Of a stretch of DNA of 64,000 nucleotides, positions 1 to 11,629 are shown in pieces (positions within the stretch are counted from its first letter, which is position 1; each line of letters opens with the position of its first letter). The notes under the pieces were generated by a model. It worked only from the letters and a program-made list of their open reading frames with translations, was not told the origin of the DNA and made no database searches. This DNA comes from Plazaster borealis (taxonomy: Eukaryota; Echinodermata; Asteroidea; Forcipulatida; Labidiasteridae): positions 5,624,721 through 5,688,720 of the forward strand of contig CM037457.1 of assembly GCA_021014325.1 (NCBI GenBank), given 5' to 3'. Made by a program: the position numbers and the translations under genes.

Positions 1-118
1 GGACACCGATTTCATCCAGTGATGAGAGGCCTCAACCAATCAGGTCATGATTTCATCCGGAGATGAGAGGCCTCAACCAATTAGGAGACGGATTTCATCC
101 CGTATTGAGAGGTTATTT
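1..118. repeat. short tandem repeat, ~41-bp unit
   Basis: Three successive units start with GATTTCATCC at 8, 49 and 91 (period 41-42 bp); the first two continue with GAGAGGCCTCAACCAAT. The array is cut by the window edge, so its true length is unknown. Confidence 0.75.
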
Positions 119-288
119 AAATCTCTCTCTATTATTTATTATTATTATTATTTAAGTAATTGGTAAAAGGTACCACAACCTTCATGTAACAGAAAACACT
201 GTTCGCCAGCAAAAATTTACTGACAAAAAGCAGACCCTTGCTTGGTGTCAGCACAAAACACCGCCATTCAATGGTGGTTAAATGCTCA

Positions 289-430
289 GGGGTCGATTTT
301 CACAAAACTCTTCCTAACTTAGGACTAGTCCTAGGCAATGCTAAGAGATAGGACTAGTCTTAAGTTAAGACCAGTTACTGGTCCTAACTTCAGATAAGAC
401 TAGTCTTGTCTCTTTGTGAAATCGGCCCCA
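289..430. repeat. foldback MITE
   Basis: The ends are inverted copies: GGGGTCGATTTTCACAAA on the left and TTTGTGAAATCGGCCCC on the right. The interior is made of repeated, partly inverted GGACTAGTC / GACTAGTC blocks. No coding capacity; a small non-autonomous inverted-repeat element. Confidence 0.65.
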
Positions 431-1125
431 GGCCTGTTATGCACTTTTGAAACTCAATAACTGCATGTTTTTAGTCAAGTTTAATCATCATCGGTTACAG
501 TAGCATACTCCACATTTTGAAGAATAAATGAGTGCAGTACTGCTGCAGTAATGCCATTGTTTTCTGCAGCAAATAAGGATCTTTTTTTGGCAACAGATAA
601 GGGTACATAATTTCTCTGAATAATTATTACAAGAAGTTTATTTGATGTTATTTTACATTTAACAATGTGCAAATGTCAATGAAAAGATTGATGGCTTGAT
701 GTAAAACAAGAAATGTAGAAAGTTTAACACCTCCTACTCTCCCATGATTAACATTGGGGGTTCTATTATGCACTACTAAACCTAGTACAAAGCTTCAAAT
801 CCTATCTGAACTTTGACTGATGAAAACATTGTACAAAGTCTTAAAATTATACTCAAAATTACTGCAAAACGTGGCTTGATTGTTACTCTAGAGGGCCAGG
901 GCACTTTTCCCAAAGGTAAACAGTCCCGTTGTACAACAGGAAAACTTGACAATTCAGAGGAAAGTTCCAAAGGGAATATACCAGGGGCTAATAAAAAAAA
1001 AAATACAAAAAAAAAAAAACGCTTGGCACAGGAATTCTCCAAGCACAAGAACAAAATGTTATTACAATGAATGTGTTACAAAGAAAAATGCCATGTGCTG
1101 TTTATAGTCTGTAACTAAAAATTAA

Positions 1126-1492
1126 AGGGACACGTTGCCTTGGATCGGGCGAGTTGGTCTATAAAAAGCATTTGTAACCGTTTGTTATAAAATGCATATT
1201 AGAAAGATGTTTTAAAAGTAGAATACAATGATCCACACAAAAATGTCTCGAAATTGCGTGGTTTTACTTTTACATCGTGAACAAACACGGTCGGCCATTT
1301 TGTGGAGTCAACTTCTTGACTCCACAAAATGGCCGACCGTGTTAGTTTGCAAAGTAAAAGGAAAACCACGCAATTTTGAGGCATGTGGATCATTGTATTC
1401 TACTTTTATAACGTCTTTTTAGCCACATGCATTTTATAACAAACGGTTACGAACGCTTTTTTTTTAGACCAACTCGTCTGATCAAAGGCCCT
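1126..1492. mobile_element. TTAA-flanked foldback MITE, near-perfect palindrome (copy 1)
   Basis: A 367-bp element flanked by TTAA at 1122-1125 and 1493-1496, starting AGGGACACGTTGCCTT and ending AAAGGCCCT. The two halves are inverted copies over almost the whole length, meeting near 1315-1325 around GAGTCAA...TTGACTC. Each half carries CACGGTCGGCCATTTTGTGG or its complement. TTAA duplications with AGG...CCT ends suggest a Kolobok-like non-autonomous element; piggyBac also targets TTAA but usually starts with CC. A second copy lies at 57339-57673. Confidence 0.85.
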
Positions 1493-1627
1493 TTAAATTA
1501 CCTCTTTCGCGTTTACGTTTTGCTTATCTTAGCTAACGAAGTTGATATGCAATATTTGTTCTTGTTTCCAACAATGAAAATGTAGAAACCGATACTTCAC
1601 ACAAAGGCAAAGGGAGGCTCCATGCCC

Positions 1628-1823
1628 CAGGGCCTAGTTTCATAGAGCTGCTTAAGCAGAACAAAATTGCTTAAACAGTTTCTGCTTAGCAGAAATGAGC
1701 AGGATACCAGTCACAAATTTGTATGGGTGACATGGTAGTTTGGCTGGTAACCTTAGTCTGGGTAAGCATAATTTTGTTGTTGCTACTTTTTGTGCACAAG
1801 CAGCTCTATGAAATTGGCCCCTG
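1628..1823. mobile_element. foldback MITE of the ATTTCATAGAGCTGCT family
   Basis: Left end CAGGGCCTAGTTTCATAGAG and right end CTCTATGAAATTGGCCCCTG are inverted copies. The interior repeats TGCTTAAGCAG and TTCTGCTTAGCAGAA. It is one of at least ten members of the most frequent foldback family in the window (others near 7470, 8879, 19222, 19900, 22690, 35342, 39505, 52328, 57134, 58150). Confidence 0.8.
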
Positions 1824-1935
1824 GTCATTGCCTTGGTGCCCCTTAAAATGTTCCAGTACAAACTCAAATTTCCCTCATATAGGTTCCCTTTACTTAGGAA
1901 AACTTAAAGAACTTAGAGAATGAAGTATCAGCCCT
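1820..1935. repeat. dispersed repeat, member of pair with 20712-20832
   Basis: The stretch with GTCATTGCCTTGGTGCCC, AATGTTCCAGTA and TTCCCTCATA recurs at 20712-20832 in the same orientation with moderate divergence. Unclassified; no ends or coding sequence identified. Confidence 0.55.
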
Positions 1936-1977
1936 GAAAATGATTGTGTTAATGAAAGTGGACTAACTCCTATAGAT

Positions 1978-2431
1978 CAAGGCTCGAATTTTACACTAGA
2001 TCGCAGGCCCGAGTCCACTAGTTTTAGTGTCAGGCCAGTAAAGTTATGACCAGACAAGTCCGTCGATCTCGTGTTTTTTAATTGAATGTTAATGAATGAT
2101 AATACCTCACTGTGTGCAATACCTTGAACGAAAACAAATTTTCCAACAAATGTTCAAATGTTGACTTTGAGTCTGATAAAATACCTTTCAATTCTATTGA
2201 GTAATGAAATAAACTTGAAACTCATGAAGACAATAATGAGATAAATCTTCTGTCACATGTCTTAGCGCTTGTTCAAATAAAAACAGTTCAATGCAATTGT
2301 TAAACTGTGTCAGGAAAATTTTTCTCATTTTGATTCTGGTCTTGTTAAAAACAATTCTGGTCCAGTAAACATTTTTAGCTACAAGCCCAGCCGTCTTGTG
2401 GATTCACCCCCCCCCCCAAATTCGAGCCCTG
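1978..2431. mobile_element. CAGGGCTCGAA-ended DNA transposon remnant, hAT-like (copy 1)
   Basis: Terminal inverted repeats: CAAGGCTCGAATTT at the left, AAATTCGAGCCCTG at the right, with TAGAT on both outer sides as a possible target duplication. The interior contains GGCCAGTAAAGTTATGACC and an (C)n run next to the right end. Homologous copies are at 25960-26365 (nested in another element) and 4254-4440 (left part only). The superfamily is inferred from terminal CAGGG and a 5-6 bp flank match, which is weak evidence for hAT. Confidence 0.75.
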
Positions 2432-2612
2432 TAGATGATCTTATGAACATGTAGATGTAATATTGATGCAAATCATGGTATCACATATTTAAAAAAAGAA
2501 TCTCACTTGAATAGTTGGCAGGCGCAGAGTGTGTACATGGTTTAACGAAGTGGTTATCAAGTCCTGTTTGAATTTGTAATAAGGGAATAAAAGTGTGGCG
2601 ACGAGGTCTTAA

Positions 2613-2978
2613 AGGCATCGTACACGTTTGGTAATTGTCAAAGACTAGTGTTCTCATTTGGTGTATCCCAACATATGCATAAAATAACAAGCCTGTGAAA
2701 ATTTGGGCTCAATTGGTCATCGAAGTTGCAAGAAAATGATGAAAGAAAAAACACCCTTGTTGTACAAATTTGTGTGCTTTCAGATAGGAATAAAAACTTC
2801 TTGCAAGAAGTTTTTATTATTTTAGTGAGAAACTACCTCTTTCTCAAAAACTACGTTACTTCAGAAGGAGTCGTTTTCTACAATGCATTATACTATCAAC
2901 AGCTCTCCGTTGCTCGTTACCAAGTAAGTTTTTATGCTAATATATATTTTGAGTAATTACCAAACGTACACGATGCCT
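2613..2978 (+). mobile_element. Kolobok-like MITE, AGGCATCGTACACG family (copy 1)
   Basis: 366 bp flanked by TTAA (2609-2612 and 2979-2982). Left end AGGCATCGTACACGTTTGG; right end CCAAACGTACACGATGCCT. The body has TTGGGCTCAATTGGTCATC and a central 30-bp palindrome centred on CTTGCAAG. Five relatives: 30540-30909, 31385-31762, 34275-34572 (minus), 41410-41775 (minus) and 61614-61905 (truncated). The apparent ORF across it is read-through of non-coding sequence. Confidence 0.9.
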
Positions 2979-3400
2979 TTAAAACTTGCAGGATCTTGGC
3001 CGTGTTTATTGCATGGCCAAGACCCTGCAAGGCTTTAAGACTGAGTCACCACTCTTTTAATCCCATTCAAAAATACCTTTCTGTTAAAAACCTTCAAAAT
3101 TCTTTGAAAGTTGAGAACAAACCCGACAGCCTCAGCTCTCAGAATTTCTATCCATGTAAAGCACAAAGTAGCCCCTCGCACAAGTTTAGAACTTGTGCAC
3201 TTGAGTTTCAAACTATCTCACCATGCAAGTTTCAAACTTGTGCGAGCCAAATATGCGACCTACCAACTTAAATTGGGCCAAGAAATTGCACGCTCTGCGC
3301 AATCATCTAATAGCGCCCTCTTTTGACTCATATCCTCAGGCCATGTTTAAACACTCCTCACTGTGTTTATATGGCATGTTTAAACATGGCCACGTGATCT
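2979..3400. repeat. non-coding stretch with small inverted repeats
   Basis: Contains three separate hairpins: around 2988-3035 (CAGGATCTTGGCC against GGCCAAGACCCTG), 3175-3246 (CTCGCACAAGTTT against AAACTTGTGCGAG) and 3337-3391 (GGCCATGTTTAAAC against GTTTAAACATGGCC). No gene is visible. Confidence 0.5.
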
Positions 3401-3822
3401 CCTCTTGACCAATCCGAATGGATGAACTGTCCGAGGTATTTATGAATATGAAGTACAAGGCAACATCCTAAAACTAATGTTAATTTTTGTTGCAGTCCTT
3501 GACGCTACCAATGTATGGAAAGTAGTGTGAAATGTGCTACCAAAATAAAAGACACAAAAGTTGCCTGCCCGGAACATGTGTTTCTTTTGTTTCCTGAAAA
3601 CAAAATCAGATTTCTTTATGGAAATGTTTGTGGTGATGAAACTGGAGTGACATTTTGTTTTTCAAAAGTACCTGTTGCATTGTAGATTGTAAACCTGCAG
3701 AAACCTGTGAAGAGATGATATTAAATGTTATCTTAAGGGATGTATCCACAATGTTCCTGAAAGAATATTGGGATCACAACAATTTAGCAGTGTTAGTTTT
3801 ATGTATATCTATACATATCAGC
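3400..3822. other. intergenic or intronic stretch, nothing recognised
   Basis: AT-rich DNA with short open frames that lack splice signals or family resemblance. No repeat partner was noticed. Confidence 0.4.
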
Positions 3823-4250
3823 AGTGTTCTCCAACCTATAGAAAAGACGTGGCGCACCGCCACGCTTTCTGCGGCGCGCGCCACGCTTTTATAATCGCCG
3901 CCAAGCTTTAAAAAAAAAAAAAAAAAGTGGGTGCCTAAGATAAATTGGTACCAATAAATTAAATTAAATTGGTTTTCATTTCAAGTAAGTGTTTAGAAAA
4001 CCAGTATTTTACTTTGTGTTCTTAAAAACTGTAAAAATATTTCCTCAAAAAAGTCTGAGGAAAGTGGCCAGGATTCACCTTAGAATGCACCACAGAGCAT
4101 CTAGGATCAAAATTTTTCTCGGGGTCCTTGAGCGGGCCCCGAACCCCACGCCGTAGGGGCTTCGCGCTTCGCGCTCGCATTGTACGTACCCACTCGCAGT
4201 TTTCACCACACCAAGCACCAACCTTTAATTTTCAAAGTTGGAGAACACAG
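3823..4250. repeat. element with AGTGTTCTCCAAC inverted ends
   Basis: Left end CAGTGTTCTCCAACC and right end GTTGGAGAACACAG are inverted copies. The interior carries a GC-rich block (4110-4190) with GGCTTCGCGCTTCGCGCTCG, and a related GGGGTCC / GGGCCC block recurs at 4432-4480. Probably a degenerate DNA transposon; superfamily not determined. Confidence 0.5.
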
Positions 4251-4253
4251 TAT

Positions 4254-4440
4254 CAGGGCTCAAAATTAACACTGGACTGCAGGCCCGAGGCCAGTGATTT
4301 TAGCATTAGGCCTGGTAAGCAAGTCCGGTGGTCTTATGATTTTTTCAGACATTGAGTCTGACAAATATCTTTCAATTCTGTATGGAAGTATACCCACCCT
4401 TAAATCAAATGAGATAAATCTTCTCTTCTCCAGGGGCCCG
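4254..4440. mobile_element. CAGGGCTCGAA-ended element, left-part fragment (copy 3)
   Basis: Starts CAGGGCTCAAAATT and follows the same interior as 1978-2431 (GGCCCGAGGCCAGTGATTTT), but no right terminal repeat is seen before the sequence changes near 4440. Truncated. Confidence 0.6.
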
Positions 4441-4479
4441 CTCAAGGGCCCTGGTGGGGTCCAGGGGTGAAGCCCCTGT

Positions 4480-7440
4480 AATTTTTTGGTTTTACTGCTT
4501 TAAAAATGGATTTGTAGGCGTTAACTGAGACATAAATAATGTATTTTTGTAAGGCGTTTTTAGGTACGTAAATCTGTTATTTTCGTTTTCATGACAGTGA
4601 TTCAAGTAAAGTACACATTGTATTGTCTGTACCAGTACAAGAAATTAATGGAAGTGTATGTATTATGGTAACTCTTACAAAATACCAGGCCTCGAATGTA
4701 AAAATAGAAAAGGCAGAAAACTATAAGCATAGAGCAAGGACCAGAAAGCCAGCAGATGTCAACACACTTTCCAGGTTTAATAGATCCTAATAAGGGTCAC
4801 AAAATTCCTGCACGATCGGCAATTGCACAAACTATTCCTGCAAGATCGACTGATTGTGCAAACATTTTTGTGCAAATCATTTCAGCACAAACAAAACCAC
4901 TGATCCTGAACTAAAAAATCCATCCATTTTGTGCACGATCGCCCGATAGCTTCTACTTGGAATGCGAGTTTCAGATTTGCGTCCGTTTTTTTTTTTAACT
5001 CTCTGATCGGTCTCCTAATAATATCACGCTGTTTGTTTCAACGTCCAAAGAATTGTCAACCTTGGGCCCCTGATGGACAATGTACAATAATAATATCTCT
5101 CATGATAGCGTGGGGTCGACTCAATTCTGAGTCTTGGATACAAGGTTCCGTTCATCGAGTAAAAATGTAGTCAGGATGCCCTGCGACACAGAGAAAAATG
5201 CCTGCGAAATGCCGTTACGAAATAGCTGACTTCTGGGTACCAGTCGCTGCATACTATTACTACAAAAGATCGATCTACTAGCGCAGCGCCCGGACAAAAC
5301 CGCGTGTGGAGAACCCTGATGTAAACACCTGATTAAATACTTGAGCGGGGAGCTGATACAAGTTTAGTCCACGCACCAACGATGATGATTATTGCAACGT
5401 CAAGGGAAAAACCCTTTTCCGAGCATGCGCAGACACGTAAAGTCTTCCATCTAGCAGTCGATATTGCATGAGTTTGGTCGTGCACAGGACGTACGTGTTT
5501 TGTCAAGTATTATGATCTGTAAACGGACTCACAATTTTGTACGTGAATTTATAGAATTGGTCTGGTTTCCATCGTACATCGATTGCCGGCGCAGCGTTGC
5601 TAGCACATAGCAGCATGCATATGGTAAGGTATTGACTGTTCGTTCCAAAGTATTTGATTTGTACACGATCGGTGGCATAAAGTGTTGCGGTTCGCTCCTT
5701 TTTTTTTCATCATTTTTTTACACAAAATTTACCGGTTATTTATGTCGTTGTTTTTGTCTTCCTTATTTTTTGTTCAAACTGAACATGCAGCTGCGTGAAA
5801 GTGGTAGTTTGGGGGTGTTTTCTGTTCATTTTAATATAGTTTTTGCTGCATTTTGTGCCGGTCGGTAGGATGTTCATTTTGTCTGTGTGGCGGTCGGCAG
5901 AAGCTAGTGCCGGTTACACCCGACCGGCGTGGCTACAACGCTGATCCCTGATTATGGAAACGTTTTCCCTATTATGTTGAATGTAATTCTAAATATCTCC
6001 CTGATTGTTGGAGAAAATTTCCCTGATTGCAAGATACAATCATTGACAGCTCTGCCCGTCCAACTCGAATGTACTAAAAAGTTTGACCCATTCCAACACT
6101 AACCCTTTCTGTGCGACTGTGCATTGAAAATGTTGAGCATTTCTGATAACCCCTTGTATGCGTTCGGTACATTCATAGGTTTTGATCTATTTTTATACAC
6201 GTTTGTACATGAACGATAATGCAACAATCAACAGCGCAAGCGTCATTAAATGATGGATAAAAGATTCAATAAATACAAATTAAAAACATACAAATATAAA
6301 AACACTATGGTACTAGAAAAGACAAATTAAAAAGACAAACAAGTTAGGACAACACTAGAAACAGACGAGGTGGACTAGATAGGTGAGTGGGTGGGCTGAA
6401 ATACTTGATTAATTTGAACTTTGAAGGCTGAGATTGACTGATCAAAAATGTCTGTAGCAGGGTTTGCTGGGGTGATGGAATTAAACAGTGAAGTGTGGCA
6501 ATGTGTGAAGACCTTCGTTGTGGCATTTACCAGGTTTTTACAAAAGCCATTTTTTGTGGCATTGATGTTGTTTTTAGGGAAGCCCTTTTGTTGTTGCATT
6601 TACCAGGTTTTTAGGGACAAGAAACAGACCCGAGTGACGAACTTACGATAAAAAAAAAAGAATAAAGCAAATTACAGTTACATTTGGAATTAACACATTT
6701 AAAAAGGAAAATCAAATCCTTAGTATTTCTACAATTTTTAAGTGAGACTAGGGAAGGTACATCTACATGTACATTGTAGTCAAAGAAACGAATGAACAGA
6801 TAACATTTTTTTTAAAGGAATCAAGTAAATCTAATCATGATAAGTCACAGATTCACTGCATATGTAATTGAAGTTTTGACACAAAATCTGGCATTCGTTG
6901 GAGCCGTGCAACGCACCAACGGCTCATTGGGAAATTATGCACCAGCCGTCATCTTCATTTGATCACTGCAGAAATGACACCCGTGGCCTGGGGGGCTGAG
7001 ATAGCTCTAAATTGCAACCACTTAAATAGCGATGCAGATTCTGGTGTGTTTCCACGCCGATGATCATAACATGAAGCATGACTAGAGGTGCCAGCTGCTC
7101 TCAGAAAGTAAAAAACACCTAAGTATCCGCGAGGCACAGCAGAAGGATTTAAACGGTTTAAGGAATGATATTTCCTACTTGTATTTCCTTTTTTTCATTA
7201 CCTAAATGTTGCAGACCCATTTGTTTTGTGATCGGCTGATACAAACATACAAGAAATTGTGATACAAAACAATTAGTTTAAATGTATACTGCAGTGGACC
7301 TATTGAATTATAAATTTGATGCACAAATTACTTATGTGCCGAGTTGGAATAACAGGTACACTTCTTGTCCAATGTCATGCCTTTATGAACAAAGAATTGT
7401 ACAAGTAGATCTGTTATGTAACATTTGACAAAGCACTTTT
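4480..7440. other. non-coding stretch with degenerate repeats
   Basis: No exon with credible splice sites was found. The stretch holds inverted GCACGATCG/CGATCGTGC-type blocks at 4810-4945, a pyrimidine-rich tract around 5700-5780, and three degenerate ~40-bp tandem units at 6500-6620 with TGGCATTTACCAGGTTTTTA. It should be intronic or 3' to the arfaptin exon at 8305-8483. Confidence 0.4.
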
Positions 7441-7469
7441 TTACTTTTAGCACGCAACAACCTGGGACA

Positions 7470-7633
7470 AAATTTAAGAAGAAAATCTTCTGCTTAGCAA
7501 AACTAAGCAGGAAACGAATCAAAGACAGTATGATGTATAATGGTATTTGGGCTGGTAACCTTATTCTGGTAAGCAAAATGTTTTGTGCTTAGCTACTTTT
7601 TGTGCTTCAGCAGCTCTATGAGATTGAGCCCCG
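7470..7633. mobile_element. ATTTCATAGAGCTGCT-family foldback MITE, eroded
   Basis: The right end CAGCTCTATGAGATTGAGCCC matches the family consensus and the interior has CTGCTTAGCAAAACTAAGCAG. The left terminal repeat is not recognisable. Confidence 0.55.
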
Positions 7634-7744
7634 GATATTGTAAATAATTGTAACCTGCACTAGTACAGCTGCTCTCAACTTCAATCTTGAAGTAACAAAA
7701 CAATTATTCCTTGAGTTACAAATGTTAAAATAATTTTCTTTTAG

Positions 7745-8175
7745 AGGTAGGGTCATGGCTTGGTCTTTGTCAACGTAATGCTGATTTATAAGCAGTAATT
7801 ATCAAGAAAGATACATTAAAAGTCACCTGTGAAAGTTTCAGATGAATAAAGTGTCTACTTGTGGAGAAAACAGCGAAAAACTGTCATGGTATTTTCACAA
7901 GAACGTCAAATCAATCCAGGTTTAGCAGGTACCAACCGCATCTCTGGCCATATTGAGGGCGGCATTCAAATGAACACAACACAAACTTCAAACAATTCGC
8001 CTACAGGTAATCTTTGGAGATTCAAATTTTCCAACATTTATTGACTTCTAATCAACAGACAGACAAAATCACTATAGACAAAATTATTTTGAAGGATGCT
8101 TACTACTATTACCATCTTTCGGATAAAAATTTCAAAATTTCTTTTCGGGGTCATTACCAAAGTATGACCCTACCT
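7745..8175. mobile_element. Kolobok-like MITE, AGGTAGGGTCATGG family (copy 1)
   Basis: About 431 bp between TTAG (7741-7744) and TTAA (8176-8179). Left end AGGTAGGGTCATGG and right end ATGACCCTACCT are inverted copies. The segment with TTTGTCAACGTAATG and CACCTGTGAAAGTTTCAG matches 60800-60978 in reverse. A plus-strand exon-like stretch near 7905-8005 lies inside this element and is not taken as a gene. Confidence 0.75.
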
Positions 8176-8304
8176 TTAATGGGCAGTTGCCTATTCACAA
8201 CTGAGAACTTCAGTGCCTGCTAGAGGTTTTGAAAAAACTGATTTATATAATGAGTATATTCCCAACGTTGTGTTTTTAATGTTTCAGACAATCTGTGATA
8301 TTAC

Positions 8305-8483
8305 CTTTGCCTTAGCAATGACTGACGTGGACACCTGTTCACCGGTTGGGCCGACTACCGGGGCCATCGGAGCGCCTCCAATCCCGGTCATGGGTTTACC
8401 GATGGATGTAGTCTGTGCTGTAGGCATTGTGGCCACAGGCTGTGCCATTTGTTGGCCTGTCGGGGGAACCGTGGGCCGTACAG
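8305..8483 (-). CDS. ARFIP: probable second coding exon of arfaptin (linker region)
   Basis: Read on the minus strand, this 179-nt segment follows a pyrimidine-rich acceptor (TCTGACTTCTCCGCAG) and ends at donor AAG|GTAATA. It encodes 59 residues rich in Pro, Thr, Gly, Ala and Gln (starting VRPTVPP, ending STSVIAKAK), which looks like a disordered linker. Its phase matches the donor of the arfaptin exon at 24311: the leftover G plus CT makes an Ala codon. Arfaptins have a disordered stretch of variable sequence between the N-terminal conserved part and the AH domain, so this assignment is plausible, but no residue is diagnostic. It could be an exon of another minus-strand gene. The AH-domain exons were looked for in 1-8300 and not seen. 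Confidence 0.5.
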
Positions 8484-8878
8484 CTGCGGAGAAGTCAGAC
8501 ATTGATAGGTGTCGATTAGCGTTAAATCTCAGCACAATATTACGTTTTTAATGCTCAGGGAAACTCAATGGTTACCTACATTACACTGCATTACGCTACG
8601 AAAAGTGTGATGTCACAATACAAATCACTATGGCAATATTGACAGATCATCTTTTAAGATGATTCCTAGTGCTTTGTGAAATCCAGCCCTGTTCTTGACT
8701 GTAAACACTAATACAAGTCAAGGTTTTAGCCAGGCTTTGGTAAAAGGGTGCCCAAATTTGCTGGAAATTTAAAAAACTGGGTTTCCAAAGTGTTCACTTA
8801 CAATATATTTACATGTAAAAGAAAGATAAAAACAGGGTGTCCAGAAGACACCCAGACAGTTCAGACTGACACAGCACA

Positions 8879-9047
8879 TGGCCCAAAAACTTGCTAAGCA
8901 CATAAAAACTCTTGCTTAGGAAAAATAGGTTACCAGCCAAAATACCATACAGTTACCTTTGCTGTGGCTGGTACCCCACTCATTTCTTGCTTAGCAAAGA
9001 GCTTAGCAGAATTTTCTGATAAACGGCTTTATGAAATTGGGCTTAGA
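8879..9047. mobile_element. ATTTCATAGAGCTGCT-family foldback MITE
   Basis: Inverted ends: CTTGCTAAGCACA on the left and TTTATGAAATTGGGC on the right, with TTGCTTAGCAAAGAG inside. A diverged member of the family. Confidence 0.6.
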
Positions 9048-9049
9048 TC

Positions 9050-11600
9050 CCTTGCACCAACTTCACATATGGCTACAGTCTACCCATAGTCCACCATTCA
9101 GGAGTCAAATTGCATGTGGGTCTCTCCGCCTGTGCGTCACCTACATGTTGTTGTAAAATGCGCACTGTACAGTAAAACATGGGAAATTTCACTCCCAAAA
9201 AAGCGCAACCAAAATTGATCGTGGGTGATGAATTCAGGTGAATTGAATAAGCATGTATGCTAGTACATACCTTACTGCGTCTATATAACTTGATTTCGTA
9301 TATAATTTGTTTTTACCCATACACCAATGTGTATTAAGCACTGTATACTCAGTACTTTCCCCCGAGTTCTGTGATTTCTTATGTTATACATTTACTACCC
9401 TAAAGGTATACATTTACATGTACACTGTACAACACGATCGGTTTTAGGAAGAGTACACGTACATTCATTCAGATACCTAAGAAACTGAATTGAATTGAAA
9501 GTGACTAATATTTACAAACAAAACGCATAATAATAAAAATTTCAATGGTTAGATATCAAGGTACTACTGTATGTATGGTTTATCATTAACTACCATGCCA
9601 AGCATTCGAAATACACCAAGTCCAATTCAAACACAACTCTCTATAGGCCTACATGTACGTACCTGTAACCTTTGAGCTTGGCAAATTATTGACAACGCTT
9701 GACAATTTTAAAATAATTAACTACATGTATACTCCACCTTGACACACATGCAGGACACACCAGTTGATTTTGTACGACTAAATAAATTATGTTAAATAGT
9801 GGGCCATTAGGCTATTTAGTATTGTAACTGCACCTTGTGTAGTGTACTGGTACATAGTGTACTGGTACATCTACAGATGTACATGTAGTGTACAGGCACT
9901 CTGAATGCAGTGAGCTGTAAACGAAATCACTCAAAGCAAACACGTGGGTCGTTCCCAAATGCGTTAATGATGGCTTCAGTCATGAAAACCACACAGACAC
10001 CAAAACGAACAACCCGCGAGAAATAACAGACTAGCTCCAGCTGTTCTTGTATAATTTCTCAAGCTGGAGCACGTTTCAGTCTTTGCATAGACTTGATTTC
10101 AAGTCTGAGTTTGCGGTTATTTCTCTGCATCAGACACGCAGAATTCCCCCGCAGATTTGCTATCACGCGCTCTAACTCGCAATCTCAGACTTGAACCTCT
10201 TGTGTAAACGTGACATTCATTTATTCACTACTGACATTTACATAACAACACTATGCCAGAGAGATGACCAATCAGGAGACCACAAAACTCCCGTTGGCTG
10301 CATCCATTCCAAATAGGATGAAATCGCTTCAGCATTTTCTGTAAAATCGAGCCATTGATTTTATTTTATAGTGCTTTGTACGTAAAGTACGCTATATATA
10401 ATTTATACATAAAATAACACAAGATTTAATCTCAAAATGTTGAAAAATAAACTTGACAAACAACCTGATCGTTACTAGACGAAAAAGTATGATACCTTTG
10501 ATTTGAATGGTATCGTCCAAAGATTTTTCCAACGTTTTTTACGTATTTTGAATAAAATAACTAGAATCACTTTGTTTTTTGTGTTTCCAAACTGTAAGTT
10601 GAATCACCGAGCAGAGACAGATTAGTTACACGTGCATCAATGTTGTATTTCCTACTATTATCCCGCGGTATAAACGGTTAAGTTTGAATGTGCATTTTAT
10701 TAAGGGCCTCGGAGATTCTGACCAATCAAAGTGTTCCGTCCACTTTTGGACTAATTCGCCATAGGGTGTGTACAAACCGACGAACAATGTTCCCAAGTCT
10801 GTGATTGTAGGTTCAAGACGGAGGTTTATCCACAAGAGGGCGCTGTTTCAGCCAATAATGTATCGGCTATCAGGACGACTAAAAACCACGATCACAGACT
10901 TGGAACCAAGTCTAGTCTTTGCAAAACAAAGAGCTGGATGACCGAGTTATTTAAATACATGTGACATTATTACTCACTGTATGGTTGAGTTTATTAACTC
11001 TTTCATTGCCAAGGTTGTACATGTACGATCTATTTTATGTATTCAGAAAGCGCCATTATCGTACATTTACGATCTATTTTATGTACTCAAAATGTGTCAT
11101 CAATCCTACATGTACAACCCATAATGTTATCACGAGAGGGCATAATCACCCTAACAAGGAATACTATTCACTTTGGAATGTACCAAGGCAACACAAATCA
11201 GCAAGAAACATTTTGTTTGGTGAGAAAGATTTTTTTATTATTTTTTTTACACAATTTTGAAAAACCTCAAAATGTGGCAATTTTTGAATTAAAACGCGAA
11301 AAAAAAGCGGGCTCTTGAGGAGTTAATAGTCTCTTCTTTTTGTTCATAACAAGTCATCATTAAAGAGGTGCACCACTGATTGGAACCACACAATTTTTAA
11401 ATTACGAACATTTGAGTGGAAGAGAAGAATTTCACGGTTGAAAATTATGTTTTTTTGTTATGGGTTTTATTCAGCTTTCTTATTTCCACCACCATTATCC
11501 GCTTTTGTGAGAGTCATTTTAGGTAAGCCAATGAATTATACATGTAAGGTTTTTTTTAAACATTCACAGAGCTATGTATATTGACTAGAGCACTAACTTA
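9050..11600. other. non-coding stretch, arfaptin intron
   Basis: No coding exon recognised. The TGTATTAAGCACTGTATACT motif (9329-9350) matches the sequence beside the tRNA-like units at 43580 and 43830, so a SINE fragment is likely here. Short palindromes of the TACATGTA type are frequent around 9650-9900. Near 10020-10200 and 10860-10930 there are related blocks with AGACTTG / CAAGTCT. Confidence 0.4.
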
Positions 11601-11629
11601 CCCTGAGTTTTGAAGCCGTATGGGCGTAT

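Noticed and set aside
2726..2956. Recurring small ORFs starting [11 protein letters not shown] at several sites
   Set aside because: They are the same stretch of the AGGCA MITE family read in one frame; frames are broken in other copies, so no selection for a protein is visible.
7859..8044. Plus-strand exon-like segment ending TACAG|GTAATC
   Set aside because: It lies inside a TTAG/TTAA-flanked MITE (7745-8175), and its flanks match the repeat at 60800-60978.
8213..8551. Plus-strand 112-codon ORF opposite the candidate arfaptin exon
   Set aside because: Cys/hydrophobic-rich antisense of the Pro/Thr/Gly-rich minus frame; no plus-strand splice support or family resemblance.
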